Assembly (NCBI RefSeq): GCF_031755915.1
Contig: NC_083384.1
Location: 30,106,001 to 30,170,000 of the forward strand
Origin: Ziziphus jujuba
Taxonomy: Eukaryota > Streptophyta > Magnoliopsida > Rosales > Rhamnaceae
DNA: 64,000 nt
Direction of reading: 5' to 3'
A model generated the notes under the pieces. It did not search any database. It was not told the origin of the DNA and saw only the letters and a list, made by a program, of their open reading frames with translations. Of this stretch, positions 20,766-33,800 are shown one piece after another; positions within the stretch are counted from its first letter, which is position 1; each line of letters starts with the position of its first letter. A program made the translations under genes and the position numbers.

Positions 20766-23700
20766 GGCTATAATGATCAAATGGAAATGAAAGTTTGCTT
20801 AGCTTTTTTCTATGTATAAGATAACAGTCGGTGAAGAAGGATAGAGATAGGAAATTAGAGATCAAGAAAAACAGCCAGGACTTTGAACATAGACATCCAG
20901 ACCGAGTGGGGGGTTAATGCTACTCATTTCATTTTCCTGTTTATTCAACTTTTTTCCAAAAGATTCTCTTCCTTTTGGCCCTTTTCCAAAAGATAACAGT
21001 TGCATTGCGTTAAGATCAAGCTGACCAACTCATTTAAGCTGGTTGTTTGGGAATTGATGATGCGCCCCACTTATTTAAGCTGGTTGTTCGCGTTGAGGTT
21101 AAGCTGCTTGTTCCTTTTCCCCCCCAATGAAGGGGCTTTTTTTTTTAAAGAAAAAAAGATATTCTTGTTGCAAGACACAGGAAAAAAGTTTTTGATTCCA
21201 TATTAAGTTATCATTAGCTCGAACAATTTTAACTCTTAAGAAACGGACCCAACATGTAAGTTACCTTTCACAAGAAACAATTAACATTAGCTTCCATTAA
21301 AATTAAATTCTTAATCTCTTATCCATGGTTAGGTACTTGAAAAACAGGTCTAGTAATGGACTTGATTAGGAATTGAATTTTAAACTAGGATCAAGTCAGA
21401 TAGTAGAAATCAAATTAACATACTTACTTGGGCCTCCAATATTGAAGTAACTATCAGAAGTCGAGCATTGGAATTAATAATTTTAGGTTAGTGTATGATC
21501 CTGATATGAATGTGGTGTGTCAGTGCCACATATCTTTCTTTCTATTTCATGCACTCTCCCGTTACTCACACACACACACACATATATATATAGGTTACCT
21601 GGCCCTCATTGACACAATTGGAGTCATTAGTCCATTTCTATTACAAGTTCAGAATTCAGACAGATCATGCATGTGACTTTGCAGAATTTTGATGAATTCA
21701 AGTTCAAGCTCAGGTTGGATGATATCTGTTTAATTGGTTCAAAGAGAAAGCAAGTGAGGTAATGAATATGCCGAGACTTGTGATTCTTGCTTTAGTTGTG
21801 CTCATCCTTATAACATGTTTCACAAACAAATGATTAAGAAATTGAGGCCCCTTTGCAGATCTTAGGCATTCTTTACATAGGCATAAATGAAGTTGGTTTT
21901 CCTTGAGGGCATGTTTTTATCACTGGCATCTTTGCATAGAAAGCTGGATACTTCTAGTACATGGAAGAAATATGAAGGAACACATGAAATATAATGACAT
22001 TTTCTAGATCTAAATCTTGATGTCAAGTGGTAGTTGAAATCTGTACAGACATTTTATAGAAAACGAAAATGTGTGGATAGTTCATACATATTTCCGACTA
22101 CAGATAGATACACTGTTTAAAATAGGAATGCAAATATTTTGCGGACAATGGTAGAACCATAAAAAACTAAAAAAATAAAATAAATCAAAAATAAAGCTTT
22201 GTTGGATCCCAGTGCTACTAAAAGGCAACAAAGCAAAACTAGAACTAGATCAGGTTATAAACATGCATCACAGATAAGATTGCAGTAAAAAGTTACGTCG
22301 GTGCTTGTTGAGAACTTTAGTAACAAATTAGAAAGACTTTCAAATACACATAGATTATTATACTCAGAAAAATACTTAAGAATGTTCAACTGGATGCAAA
22401 GATGTATTTACCCTTAAAATTCATATTAAACAACTAAGAATCATATTGTAATCTAATGTTTATTTTGTTTAATTTGTTCAGCAAATATATGTATGTGGCT
22501 CATAGTGGTTAAAGAAATTTCATACTGGCATCAGAAAAACAGGCCATCCAAATGCCATGATCAGAAATCAGACAAGAGGAAGACAACTTTTCCAAGGTAC
22601 CACACCATCCATACGAAGCTAGTGTCTGCATGGCTCACGAAAAGATTTTTCATAACCAAGTAAAAAGACACGCCAAATTGTGGATCAACAAATTCACCAA
22701 TACATGAAAAATCTATCAAAATACTTCTCCCAACGAATAAGTTCAAACAAAAGAAAATAGCTCTTCCTTTAGAAATTACCTTATCATTTGTGAAAGTAGT
22801 AGATAAATTAATACAATGACAATACTATGAAATGAATGTTGTAAACTGAGAATATTAACTGCAGAGAATGTTGTAAACAGAGTATATTAACTTCTACAAA
22901 TCAATTTTGCAATGAAACAGTTAAAACTGATTTATCTAAGCAATCAAAAAATGTGCCAGACAAACTTTTGATTAGTCTTAAGATTTTCTTCTTCCTCATG
23001 CATCGAATCGAGCAACAACATCACATTAAGTGCTTTCATAATCTTCACATCAACTGAGTACTTCTGGCGTACGAAAGTAAAAAAGAAAGAACATATGGGA
23101 TAAAATTAAGAATCACACAATCTGAAAGATCAATGGAAGTTTAAAAGCCGATTGACTATCTTCCAAGCCCACATATATAGACCCAATTTCTCACTGCACA
23201 TATCTAAAAAGTGTCATTTTTTAGATTTGAATCTCACAGCCAAGCATATTAGTTGAAATCAGTACAAACTTTTTAGAGAAAATACTTGGGAGTATTCATA
23301 CATTTTAGTGACTACAGAGGAAACACTGCTTAATGTTAAAGTGGAAATGCCAATATTGACATCAAGAACATGTCAATCGTCAAAGACTTAACAGTTCATG
23401 TAGTTTTACAGAAAAATGCCAGAACCATATAAATTAACTACAACAATAGCTTTGTTGGAGCCCAGCACTACTAAAAGGAAACAATGCAAGCTAGTAGTGA
23501 ATCATGTTATATATAAACATGAATAACAGATGCAGCTAAACTTCTTCAGCTATATACAAGCAATATGCACCACTGTCAGTTCTATGGAGCAGAGTACTTG
23601 CACTTTTAATTAGAAAAATAACCAAAATTTGACAATGAACCCATAAAACTTGTTTACTAGATATATTACAATCCATTTCCCTAAAAAAGAAAATAAAATA

Positions 23701-25792
23701 AATCCATATTAAGCAATTTCACAACCATTAGCAAAACCAGTCAAAGTAGAATGAGTTAATATATACAGTCCCCCACCATATTTCAGAAAGAAAAATCTAA
23801 GACTCCCAAGTGTTTAGTTACATGTTGCAATGCTCCGCTAGCTGTCTGTACAAGCCATACTTAGGTGTTTCTTGATACTAACGATATTAGTGCATGATTT
23901 AATATAGGAGCATTAAGCAACAATTGGATTTGAACCAAAATTACCCTTACTACATTTCCCAAGCAATAGAAATTCTTTCAAAAAGTTTACTTAGAAATGA
24001 GAACTTTATTCGACAAGTTACCTAGTAACTGAAACTTTATTTGTTTTGGTAAAAGCAATTCAAAACACAAAAATGACCCACCATGGCCATTATGTATTGA
24101 ACAATAATAATTTTCGTTTTACTTGGCAATTCCAGAAACCAAATTAAAAAAGCTTGTCAAATGCCTATTACACTCAGAAAGATAAGTTAATGATGTTCAA
24201 CTGCGCATAAAGCAATAAAAATGTAGGAACCAATTAAACGCACCATAAACAATGCCTACTCATATTCAAAGATAATCTATAATTTTTAATTTTTTTTAAC
24301 TTTCACAGCAAGTAAACTTAAAATGGCTCTTAGTAGTTAAAGATATTCATACTAACATCACACAAGTAAAACAAATAGGGTATCAATCCAATGCCAAACT
24401 AATAAAAGAAAAAAAAAATAATTAAGAACGTCTTTCAAATTTTTTTACCCTATTTTTGCAGAAACAGAGTTATAAAAGCCTTTCAGATGCAATAATATAG
24501 TATTAGGACTCAGAAAGTAGTTAAGAATGTTCAACTAGATATAAAGATGTACTTGGCCATAAAATGCATCATTAAGAACTCAGAATCATATTCATAGGTA
24601 TTAAATTCTTTATTTTATTTAATTTTCTCTGCAAACAAAGACAGGACCATTTAAGTTCACCACATCAAAAGCTATGTTGAAGCACAGTACTAGTAAAATG
24701 CATGCTTGTTGAGTACTATTAGTAAAAAAATGATATTGGAATAAATACAGCTTAACTTCTTCAGGGATACATAGTCTTAAACACTGCACCACTACTGCCA
24801 GTGCTATGGAGTATATTAAACTTCTAATTTGACACATAACAAAAGCTTGACTATTAACCCATAAAGCTTGCTCACTAAATATAAAAATCCAGTAACTTCA
24901 CAATCATTAACAAAAGCAGTCAAAGTGAAAAGCTGTGCATATTTAAGGAAGAAAAATCTAAGGCTCCCAACGTTAAGCTTCATGTTACAGTGCTGTTAAT
25001 GTATTAACTCAATAATAGTACTGCTCATGTAGAATGACATTTGATGAAAACCTCTTGAAGGAACAAACTTAGAAGAGAAAACAGCTCCAAGTTGACCCAC
25101 ATGTCATTCATGGGTGTTTGTTGATGCTGATGATATTAATAAGCACAGCGAATCTTTGATATGACCCAAACAGGGTATTCCCATACCAAGATCAGGAAAA
25201 AGACAAGAGAAAGAGAGAATACCACATCATTCATTCGAAGCTACGGGTTGTCATGCATGCTGCATAGCTCACATAGTTTCCTCATAGCCTGAGCCTAAGA
25301 CACACCAAATTGTGGATAAACAGAATTCATCAATGTGTTCATTGAAATATCCATGAAATTACTTTTTGTAACAAATAATAATTTTGTTTTTTTCCCTTCT
25401 TTTTCTGTATGTTTCATTTCAAACAGAAGAAAACTTACTTTCCTTTAGAAATTAGCTTCTAATTTATAAACATAGTTTATAGATTAGCAAACTTAAAATA
25501 CAACAAAATGCATGTCGTAAACAGAGTATATTTAACTTGTACAAATTAATTTGGGAAGAAACCAAATGAGTTCAAATTGTTGTACCTAAGCAATCACAGA
25601 ATATATATGTTTGAGTGATATTTCTTTGGATTAGTCTTGGGATTTTCTTCCTCCTCAGAGTGGTTGGAGGCAACAACTTCACCAACAACTTCAAACTAAC
25701 TGGTTTCACCATCAAATTTTCTGTAAAAGCAGTAACATAAAAAATTGAGTTTGGGTTTCCTAGGCATAATAATATAGAATTGATCCCAATCC
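20766..25792. other. Intergenic DNA: 5' flank of C and TNL flank relics
   Basis: No gene. 20,930-21,600 is the 5' flank of C and recurs as a diverged copy at about 41,150-41,937. (CA)n followed by (TA)n lies at about 21,566-21,590. TNL 3'-flank blocks recur at about 22,330-22,720, 22,975-23,300, 24,300-24,380 and 25,150-25,720 without matching LRR or C-JID exons, implying deleted receptor copies. 23,281 preserves the empty target site of the copia at 53.3 kb. Confidence 0.6.
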
Positions 25793-26311
25793 TCTTTTTC
25801 TCAAATGACCATTCCTATATCCTTCCCTTACATTCTTAATAAAGCAACTACCCCTCAAAATGAGAATATGATAATCTTTGATATACAACACTAGCAATGG
25901 TGGTCATGCCAATACCTCCCATGCCCCAAATACCTACAATTCTTTCATCTGCTGTGTCAACGGATAATAATGATTCAATTTCTTTAACTTTGTCTCCAAT
26001 TAAATGACGTGCTCATGACAATGCTCATTTGAGAGATATTTTGGCAATTTCCATGAAATATCTTCAACAATCCTTTGAACTAACTTGACCTCGGCACTAT
26101 AAAAAATTGAAATAAATCAGTTATAGATAAGTACGACAGGCGTTTTGATAAAGAGTCAGGCATACTCGATTTTTGTTTGCTTCGTCTTACCAATTAAAGT
26201 ATGAAAATAGTGTTATTTTGGCCAGTTTTAATTATTATTCTTATTATTATATTCTTTTATTTCATTGTGCTTTCATCGCCTTTTATTAATTTAAGATGGA
26301 ATTTATCAGGA

Positions 26312-26345
<34 letters not shown>

Positions 26346-26870
26346 TCATGACCTGAAATGCTCTGAATACAAGCCACATAGATTTGATGCTTCTATTAAA
26401 GCAGCCCTCCATTTTCTTACCTTTTCCATTCCGTCCTTGTTCTCGAAACGTTCTTCAAGTGTAGCCAATGCAACACCATAACCGCCCTCTTGTTTTCGCA
26501 CAACACATGGTTCTATACGATAAAAGATTGGCATAAAAGTACCCATCTCATTTCTTTTCTTGCATTCAAGAATATGCACAAGATCATTCAAACACCATGC
26601 GGATGAAGCAAAGTTTTTCTGAGAATATTATTACCCAAATCTTAGATTCCTCGATTGTTTGTTGGAGTGTGGAAGAAATTTCATCGCCTCTCTCAAGTTG
26701 ATGATCATCCATGAAAGTTGAGATATGCTTTGCAGATAAAGCAGCATAAAGATAGCTAGCAAATTGATTGCGGGTGTCTTCACTTCTGAAACTCAGAAAC
26801 ACATCGAACTTTTCTGAATCTCATGCTTTTCTTCAGGAGAGATTGCTGAAGAAAAAGAAGAAGAAGCCAT
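25793..26870 (-). pseudogene. TNL copy D: broken TIR plus NB-ARC fragment
   Basis: The TIR exon spans 26870-26353. Relative to paralogues it has a 1-nt loss near 26,813 (after KHEIQ) and a 1-nt gain in an A run at about 26,614-26,618, so its total length stays in phase, and it keeps a phase-2 donor. The segment WCLND has Asp where TIR NADases have Glu. The NB-ARC fragment runs from 26,096 to about 25,793: KLVQRIVEDIS, a frameshift near the VI*LE segment, then GMGGIGMTT, in which the P-loop Lys is Met, followed by two stops. The homology ends after the HLRK segment. Everything from RNBS-A through C-JID is missing, and TNL 3'-flank sequence starts soon after, so an internal deletion is likely. 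Confidence 0.85.
26320..26345. repeat. (TA)n(GA)n microsatellite in copy D intron 1
   Basis: Pure TA run followed by GA run immediately downstream of the TIR donor. Confidence 0.85.
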
Positions 26871-27458
26871 TTATTCTTACTATATATAACAAAAGAGACC
26901 ATAAACAATACCTAGCTATCATTTAGATGAGTTTAGTTACCTTTTTTTTGTTTTGGTAAATATGAGTTTAGTTACCTTGTTTTGATTTGGAAAATATATA
27001 TATATATATATATATGTATATAAAGAAAACGTATTAACATACAAGACAGACATTTTTTTTTTTTTTTGGTTTTTTTGTTCTTCCGCGCGTGATTTAACCT
27101 TTGCGAACTATATGTACTTTTTCTTTTTCACTTTTCAGGTTTTGGTTAAAAACAAAACAAAAAAGTCTTTTTTCATTGTGTACAAATTGCCCTTCCCTTA
27201 AGTCATCTGTCATAGACATGTCAATTCTTTGGTAAAAAATAAAAAAATATATTCGTTTCCAGTAATAACATTAGTTTTGTTATATACCATTGGGGGGCTG
27301 TAGGCAGGTGAAATTTGAAAAGAGTATCATTATATATTATTATTATTGATGATTATTAGTATTCTATGTACCAATAAATTTAATGTTTATACTATTTTTA
27401 TTTATACATGGAATCCATTATTATATAGGCTGTTTTATTTATATAAATACATAGAATC

Positions 27459-27496
<38 letters not shown>

Positions 27497-27744
27497 GTGA
27501 CAATTACAACTAATGATAAATATTATTTTAATAATAATTATCATTAATGTTAAATATTATTTTTCAACTTGAAAATTATGATTCAGAGTTTTCTGTTATT
27601 ATTAGATGGTTCCACCACATAATAACATCCCAGCACATGGCCTTTAGCCTGGTGTCGATAATGTTAGCAGGAGATTTTCTTTTTTTTTTTTTTCAATTAA
27701 TAATTTTGACGTAGGTTGTGGGTGTTTTTATGTTTTTTTTTTTA

Positions 27745-27776
<32 letters not shown>

Positions 27777-29927
27777 TATATTTAATATAGCCTGTGTTTA
27801 TTTACCTGAATTATAAATTTGGTGTTGGAGGGTTATAGCCTCATTTTGTTTCTCATTTTTTTTTTTTTCATATAATGCTTGATCTGACACTGATAAACTA
27901 AGAAATGAAATTACTAGGCTGTTTCGTGCAAATTTACATTGCTTTCTAAAATGATGACAATTGAAGACTAGATTTTAATTAATTAATTTAAGAACCAGAC
28001 GCATCTAGCTCAAGAACTCTTAATTAATTAAGAATTACAAACCTTTGCACAAACACATTGTAACATGTCATTTTCATGCAAAAACCAAAGACTTTGACTA
28101 TATATACCTTGTCTCATTAGCCAGGATCACCAGATTATCTATAAGAAGATCAGATAATATGTTTTTAACTCAAGCATAATTATATATATATACATATTTT
28201 ATTTAAAAAAAAAAAATCTAGCATGTATAAGTATTTGACGGTCCAAGAATCGACCCCTATATGTATAATAAGAAAATCAAGCTCTAAAGTAAATTTCTAC
28301 AATACTGTAGTTCTGAAAGAAAAACGATTTGCCCAAACCTGAGGCACTAAATTGATAAAGACTCATGTTTTAGTTGTTGTTAGAGATCAACAAAATTTGT
28401 ATATATTGAAAATGATCAAAAAGATATGTATTCTTTAGGGGAAATTTAGAGAGGCAAAGTATCATGGAGTGCCCTCAGGTAGTAGAAAGGAAGTTGATAA
28501 TAGTAATTATATAAGCTCGCTATTCCAAAGTGTAAAAAAGATTGAAATTTAAAAACCAAAAGCACCGAAAAGAAAAATCAACCATCAAGATGCAAAAACT
28601 TTCTTATCAAAAAAAAAAAAAAAGAAAAAAAAAAAGAAAAAACTTTATAATTGAAAAGGATAGGTGCTTATAAAAAAAATAATAAAGAAAAAAGGACTAG
28701 AAATACATAAAGTAAAATAAAAATTAAAAAAAAAAATTCTGACTTCTGACAGATGCACTGCTTAAAATAGGAATGCCAATATTTTGCAGTTCATGAATGT
28801 TTGCAGATAATGATAGAACCATATAAATTAACCAAATTAATTTCCAAAGAAAAGAAACTGTTTAAATTGATTTACCTAAGCGATCAAAATTATGCTTGAT
28901 TGTTTTCGAATTAGTCCAAGGATTTTCTTCTTCCTCATAGGTCATAGCCAACAACTTCAAATAACAGTTAACTGGCTTGATAATCTTCACATTAACTGAG
29001 AAATTCAAGTATATATAAGGAAAAAAATAAATAAATAAATAATGGAAGTTTAAAAGCCTGTAGGATAATTATCAAGCCCACCTATCCAATTTCACACTAC
29101 ATATTTAAAAAGTGTCATTTCTTAGATTTAATACACTGTCAAAGCATATTAGTTGAAATCAGTACAAACTTTATAGAGAAAATGCTTGGGAGTGTTTCTA
29201 CAAATTAGTGACTACGGACAGATACACTGCTTAAAGTGAAAATGAGCTTGCCAATATTGTAATTAAAATCGAGGACATGTCAAGACTTCCCACTTCATGT
29301 ATTATATAGACTGATGCCAGAATAACACATACTAATGCCAGAACCATTCATTTGAAGCTATGTGCTGTGGTGTGTGCACAGCTCAGACACATATTGTTCA
29401 AGGCCTGAAACTTAAAAAACAAATGCCAAATGGTGAAAAACAAAATTCACCAATATATACCGCGACAGCAAATACCAAAATCTACCTTGTTTCTTATGTA
29501 TAAATACTCCAAAACTAGATGTGAAACTAATATACCAGCAGATCTAACTCAACCAAAAAAAATACCAGAACATAAACTGAAATAGAGACACAGATTTTTA
29601 TACTGGTTCAGCTCTCAAGATGAGAACTTATATCCAGTTCTGATAATGTGCCAACAATCTACTATGAAAACAGGCTATTACAAGATCAGTTCCAGATTGC
29701 AAACACAAGCCCTCTCTATTTTCTTTTTCCCAGAACAAACTCACACAGACCATGAGTTTTCATGGAAAAATGTACAGAAAACTTCCCCCCCTCCTTGTGT
29801 TTTCTTTCCGTACATTTCTCTATATCATACAAGAAATCCCTTTTCACACATGAGCCCAATAAATAAAGCCTTTGCCACATGTCTTTTTATTATCCGGATA
29901 GTAAATTTCTTGAATAAACTTAACCAC

Positions 29928-29973
<46 letters not shown>

Positions 29974-30237
29974 CATATATACACAACACCCCTCTAATTT
30001 ATGAACCACATAACATATACATGAAAAATCCTCAAAATACTTATTCATGACAAATAATAATTTCCCTATATGTGTATCATTTTGAACAAAACATAAAATT
30101 TTCCTTTAGAGATTACCTTTCAATTTGTAAACTTATTAGTTTATATATTAATACAACCAAAATTCTACAAAATGCATGTTGTAAAACAGAGTATATTTTA
30201 ATTTCCCCAAAAAAAAAAAAAAAAAAAGAATGTAAAT
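26871..30237. other. Intergenic DNA duplicated at 51.7-60.2 kb
   Basis: No gene. 26,920-28,560 matches 51,700-52,800, and 28,780-30,150 matches about 52,920-60,150 once the copia and the 1-kb insertion there are removed. Contains several (TA)n runs (26,994-27,015; 27,463-27,490; 27,762-27,781) and (CA)n at 29,933-29,964. The ORF at 29646-30050 translates the CA repeat and is not supported as a gene. Confidence 0.65.
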
Positions 30238-30371
30238 GCGATTTACCTTATAAACAGTCCCATAACGTTGAGTTTCTTAGAATGTGCTTCATCATCGTCT
30301 TCTTCCTCAAGAGAATCAACAGCTTCACTTCAATTTGATTCACAACATTCATTGAAGCGTCTCTTATTCTT
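30238..30371 (-). pseudogene. Untranslated relic of gene E's C-terminal tail
   Basis: In the same frame beyond the TGA, codons for NKRRFNECCES, a second TGA in place of Gly, an acidic EEEDDDEA stretch and a KKLNV ending are still readable. The matching part of gene F is translated. Confidence 0.75.
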
Positions 30372-30869
30372 TCATTCAGTTTTTGCATCTAATCTCTCGA
30401 TGTCTTGTTTGTATAGAAACCGAACCCCAAACTTCTTAATCTCGTCAGACTCATTTCCATACTCACTCAAATAACTATATTTATGCCGGATATGGAAAAA
30501 GGCCTCAGTGCTACAAGTAGAGGGCCAATTTAGTCCAGCCATTTCTTCCTGCAAAGTCGGTTTTCGTACATACCACATGAGCACATGATCTGAACTGACC
30601 TCCCTATTGACAACATTCGTGCAAAAATGATATTCATACAGACGATTATCATCGATGGTTTCGGAATTGAATTTGCAATCAATATCAAGATATATACTAG
30701 GGTTGATTATATTCTGACGAAGAACACTGCAGAAAGCGAAACCCAAGAAGTCGTCATTGTTCCAGTATGGAGGAAGCATAATATTATTGATTGAAGTCTC
30801 ACAAGTTTGATGGTTGAACCACTCTGGAATTTCACCTCCTGGATAGCGAAAAGAATGAGCACCTAAAGC
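30372..30869 (-). CDS. Gene E exon 5, C-JID domain
   Basis: Acceptor GAAACAG before 30869 (phase-compatible, otherwise moderately sure). RYPGGEIPEWFNHQTC, then LPPYWNNDDFLGFAFC. Ends KQDIERLDAKTE followed by a premature TGA. Confidence 0.8.
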   Translation of the reverse strand, partial: ALGAHSFRYPGGEIPEWFNHQTCETSINNIMLPPYWNNDDFLGFAFCSVLRQNIINPSIYLDIDCKFNSETIDDNRLYEYHFCTNVVNREVSSDHVLMWYVRKPTLQEEMAGLNWPSTCSTEAFFHIRHKYSYLSEYGNESDEIKKFGVRFLYKQDIERLDAKTE

Positions 30870-33800
30870 CTGTTTCATGAACGGGGAATTAATCAACTTG
30901 CTCAAAAACTATAAACCATCTCAGCAAATGAAGAGATATAGTTATACATACATTTAATCCAAATTTCAAACGAGACAGAATATGAATTACTGCCTGATCA
31001 GAAAGCATGTTGCGTGTGTTCTGATCCAATTTTTCACAACCGTAAAAGTCAATATGATTAAAGATTAGAAGGTTAAATTTTTCAAAGATATCCAGATCGA
31101 GTAATAATGGAGTACTCCTCCAATTTGAAATGTTTTCCAGTGATGTGCAGTTAATTGCAGACAAACTCAAACATTGAGATGGAACCTCTGGCAAAGATTT
31201 CAATCTCTGACAATCATCCACACACAAGACGATCAACGATGGTGGAAGGGAAGGCAATTTTTGAAATTTTGAACAGTAGCCGAGCCATATCCTCTCAAGG
31301 TTCCTTAATTTACATAGACTGTTGGGGAGGAACTCAAGGTCCTTGCATTCATCCATAAATAAATCTCTAAGGGATACTAGCTTTTCAATCGACTCTGGCA
31401 ACTCTTTAATTCCTGTTCTAGTTAACACAAGTTCTGTTAAGTGTTCCATAGGATCCAAGATTTCTGGAAACCTTTTCAGTTTCTCACAACCAAGCAGACT
31501 TAATGATTTAAGAGCTTTCAAATGGCAAATGCTTGTTGGAAGACTTTTAAGTCTTTTACAAAGCTCCAAATGTAATTGAACAATACCCGACAGACACCCA
31601 ATTGACGGCGGCACTTTTTCTATTGCTGTCTTACGCAAACCTAAATATCTTAAATTGGGTGCAAACTTTTGGGAAATGTGAGCCTGAGAGGAGTAGAGAC
31701 GTAAATTTCTTTTAAAATTTTGGATCCAACTTTCAGATAATCCCTCTGTTCTCTTGAATATCTCTTCAACATCTCTGAGTTTGGAGCAGCCATTAAAATT
31801 TAGATAAGTAAGCTTGTTTAGATTTTGCAGAGATGAATGAACCTGAACCAAGCTTGTACAACCTGCAAGATTTATCCTTTCCAGATTTGGAGCATGTGTC
31901 AAATCTGGTAGTTGAGTAAGGAACTTGGAATCACTGAGATTAAATCTCCTTAACTCTGGAAGAGACTGCAGAACAGAGGAGAAAGTGGGGTTAATTATTA
32001 CTTCATATATGCATGCACTTTATCATCTAATTAAATATAACTAAATTAAGCATACCACAGCTTTACGACTATTCCAAAGCTTTTCAACAGGGCTGCCACG
32101 AAGTACAAGTTCAACAAGGTTCTCTGGGATAAATTTTGATGGCAACGATTTCGAAAGGTATAAGTCCCATTGTAAAAACCTTAACTTAATAGAAAGATGA
32201 GAGTGAAGAGCTTGAGGAATGAACAGTTTGAACTTGTGGCTACCAATATTGTTATAATCAAAGCGGATCCACTCATTTCTGGCAATATCATCATACCCAT
32301 AATAAACTTTGAGAATTCGTAGGTTGCGCATATTTGAGAAGGCTCGATGATGCATCGTCACATTTTTTTTAGTTTCAAACATGTCCAATGATATGAGTTC
32401 CACCGCTCCGGTTCCCTGGCATTTAAGATGAACATCAATATTATAAATAGGATACAATAAAGGGAAATTTATTCAGAACTTGTTGGCATATATGGACCTA
32501 ATTTTGTTTGTTTGAAATGGTTTTGTAAGAAGAATTCTATCGCTTTTAGAAGAAATCAATAATGCATTTATACTTACTGTACAATTTTCCAATACATCAC
32601 AAACTTCCACAGCATCGCACAACCTACTGCGATTACCAGGTTCTTTTTTATCTTCATCACGTACAATTTCCCGACCCATTTGGCGCAGCAAATCATGCAT
32701 CTTTAGCTTGTTACCTTCACTATTTTCAATTAAACACTTCTGAATGAGAATACGTATTTCTATTTTCACAGGGGAATTACCGTCACCTAATATTCTTTCT
32801 GCATGGTCTCTCGTAAAAGATGAATTAAATAAGAAAGCAATGTCAAGAAATATATCCTTGCTCCCATCATCTAGCCCGTCGTAGCTGATTTTCAACACTT
32901 TTTTAATTCCCAGATTTTGATTCCTTTTCAGCTTCTTCAATGCACTTTCCCATTCATCTTTAGGTGTACTGTAAAGGGAAGAGCCCAAGACCTTAAGAGC
33001 TAGTGGGTTGCCATCAGCATATCTTATTACCTCTAACACCATTTCATCATCAATTGTTGGAGAGTTTTCACGAAAAGCATGCAAACGGAAGAGATCAAGA
33101 GATTCAATGTCATTTAGCCTCTTAACCTTGTGAATACTATCAGCTACTGTCTTAAGCACTTGCTCATCTCTAGTTGTAACAATGATTCTGCTTCCAGGAG
33201 CAAGCTCACAACATCCTTCTTCAACAAAAGCTTTTATGTGGTCTGAGCTATCCACATCATCCAAAACAATAAGTACCTTTTTACGTCGAAGTCTCTGAAA
33301 AATAATAGGAGGTAAAGCTACATGCATCTCTTGAATAATTTTATCATTCAATAAACAAGATATAACTTCCTTTCTCAGACGATTCAAATTGACCGGTACT
33401 TTATAATTTTCTTTAACATCTTCAAGGAAACAGCAACCTTCGAATGATTGAGAATTTGATATTTTATCAAACACAACTCTTGCAAGGGTAGTCTTACCAA
33501 TACCTGCCATGCCCCAAATACCTACAATTCGAACATTTTTTGGGGCAATGGATAAGTCTCTTTCAATTTCCCTTATATTTTCTTTAATTCCAATGAGTCT
33601 CTTGGAATATTGCTCGACTGATGGTTGATATTGTAGCAATATTTTTAAAATATTTTCGACGATTTCTTCAACTAACTCACACTCCTCCCTAGAAAAATGA
33701 AGAAAATACAGTTGTAAGAAAAATAGCATCCACAAGTCTTAATATAAAAGCAAAATGGTTAGATTTTAATGTGCTATTTGATTTATTCAATTTTTAAATC

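Noticed and set aside
29646..30050. 134-aa ORF
   Set aside because: Includes a (CA)n translation (Thr-His repeats), and the paralogous region at 59.7 kb does not keep the frame.
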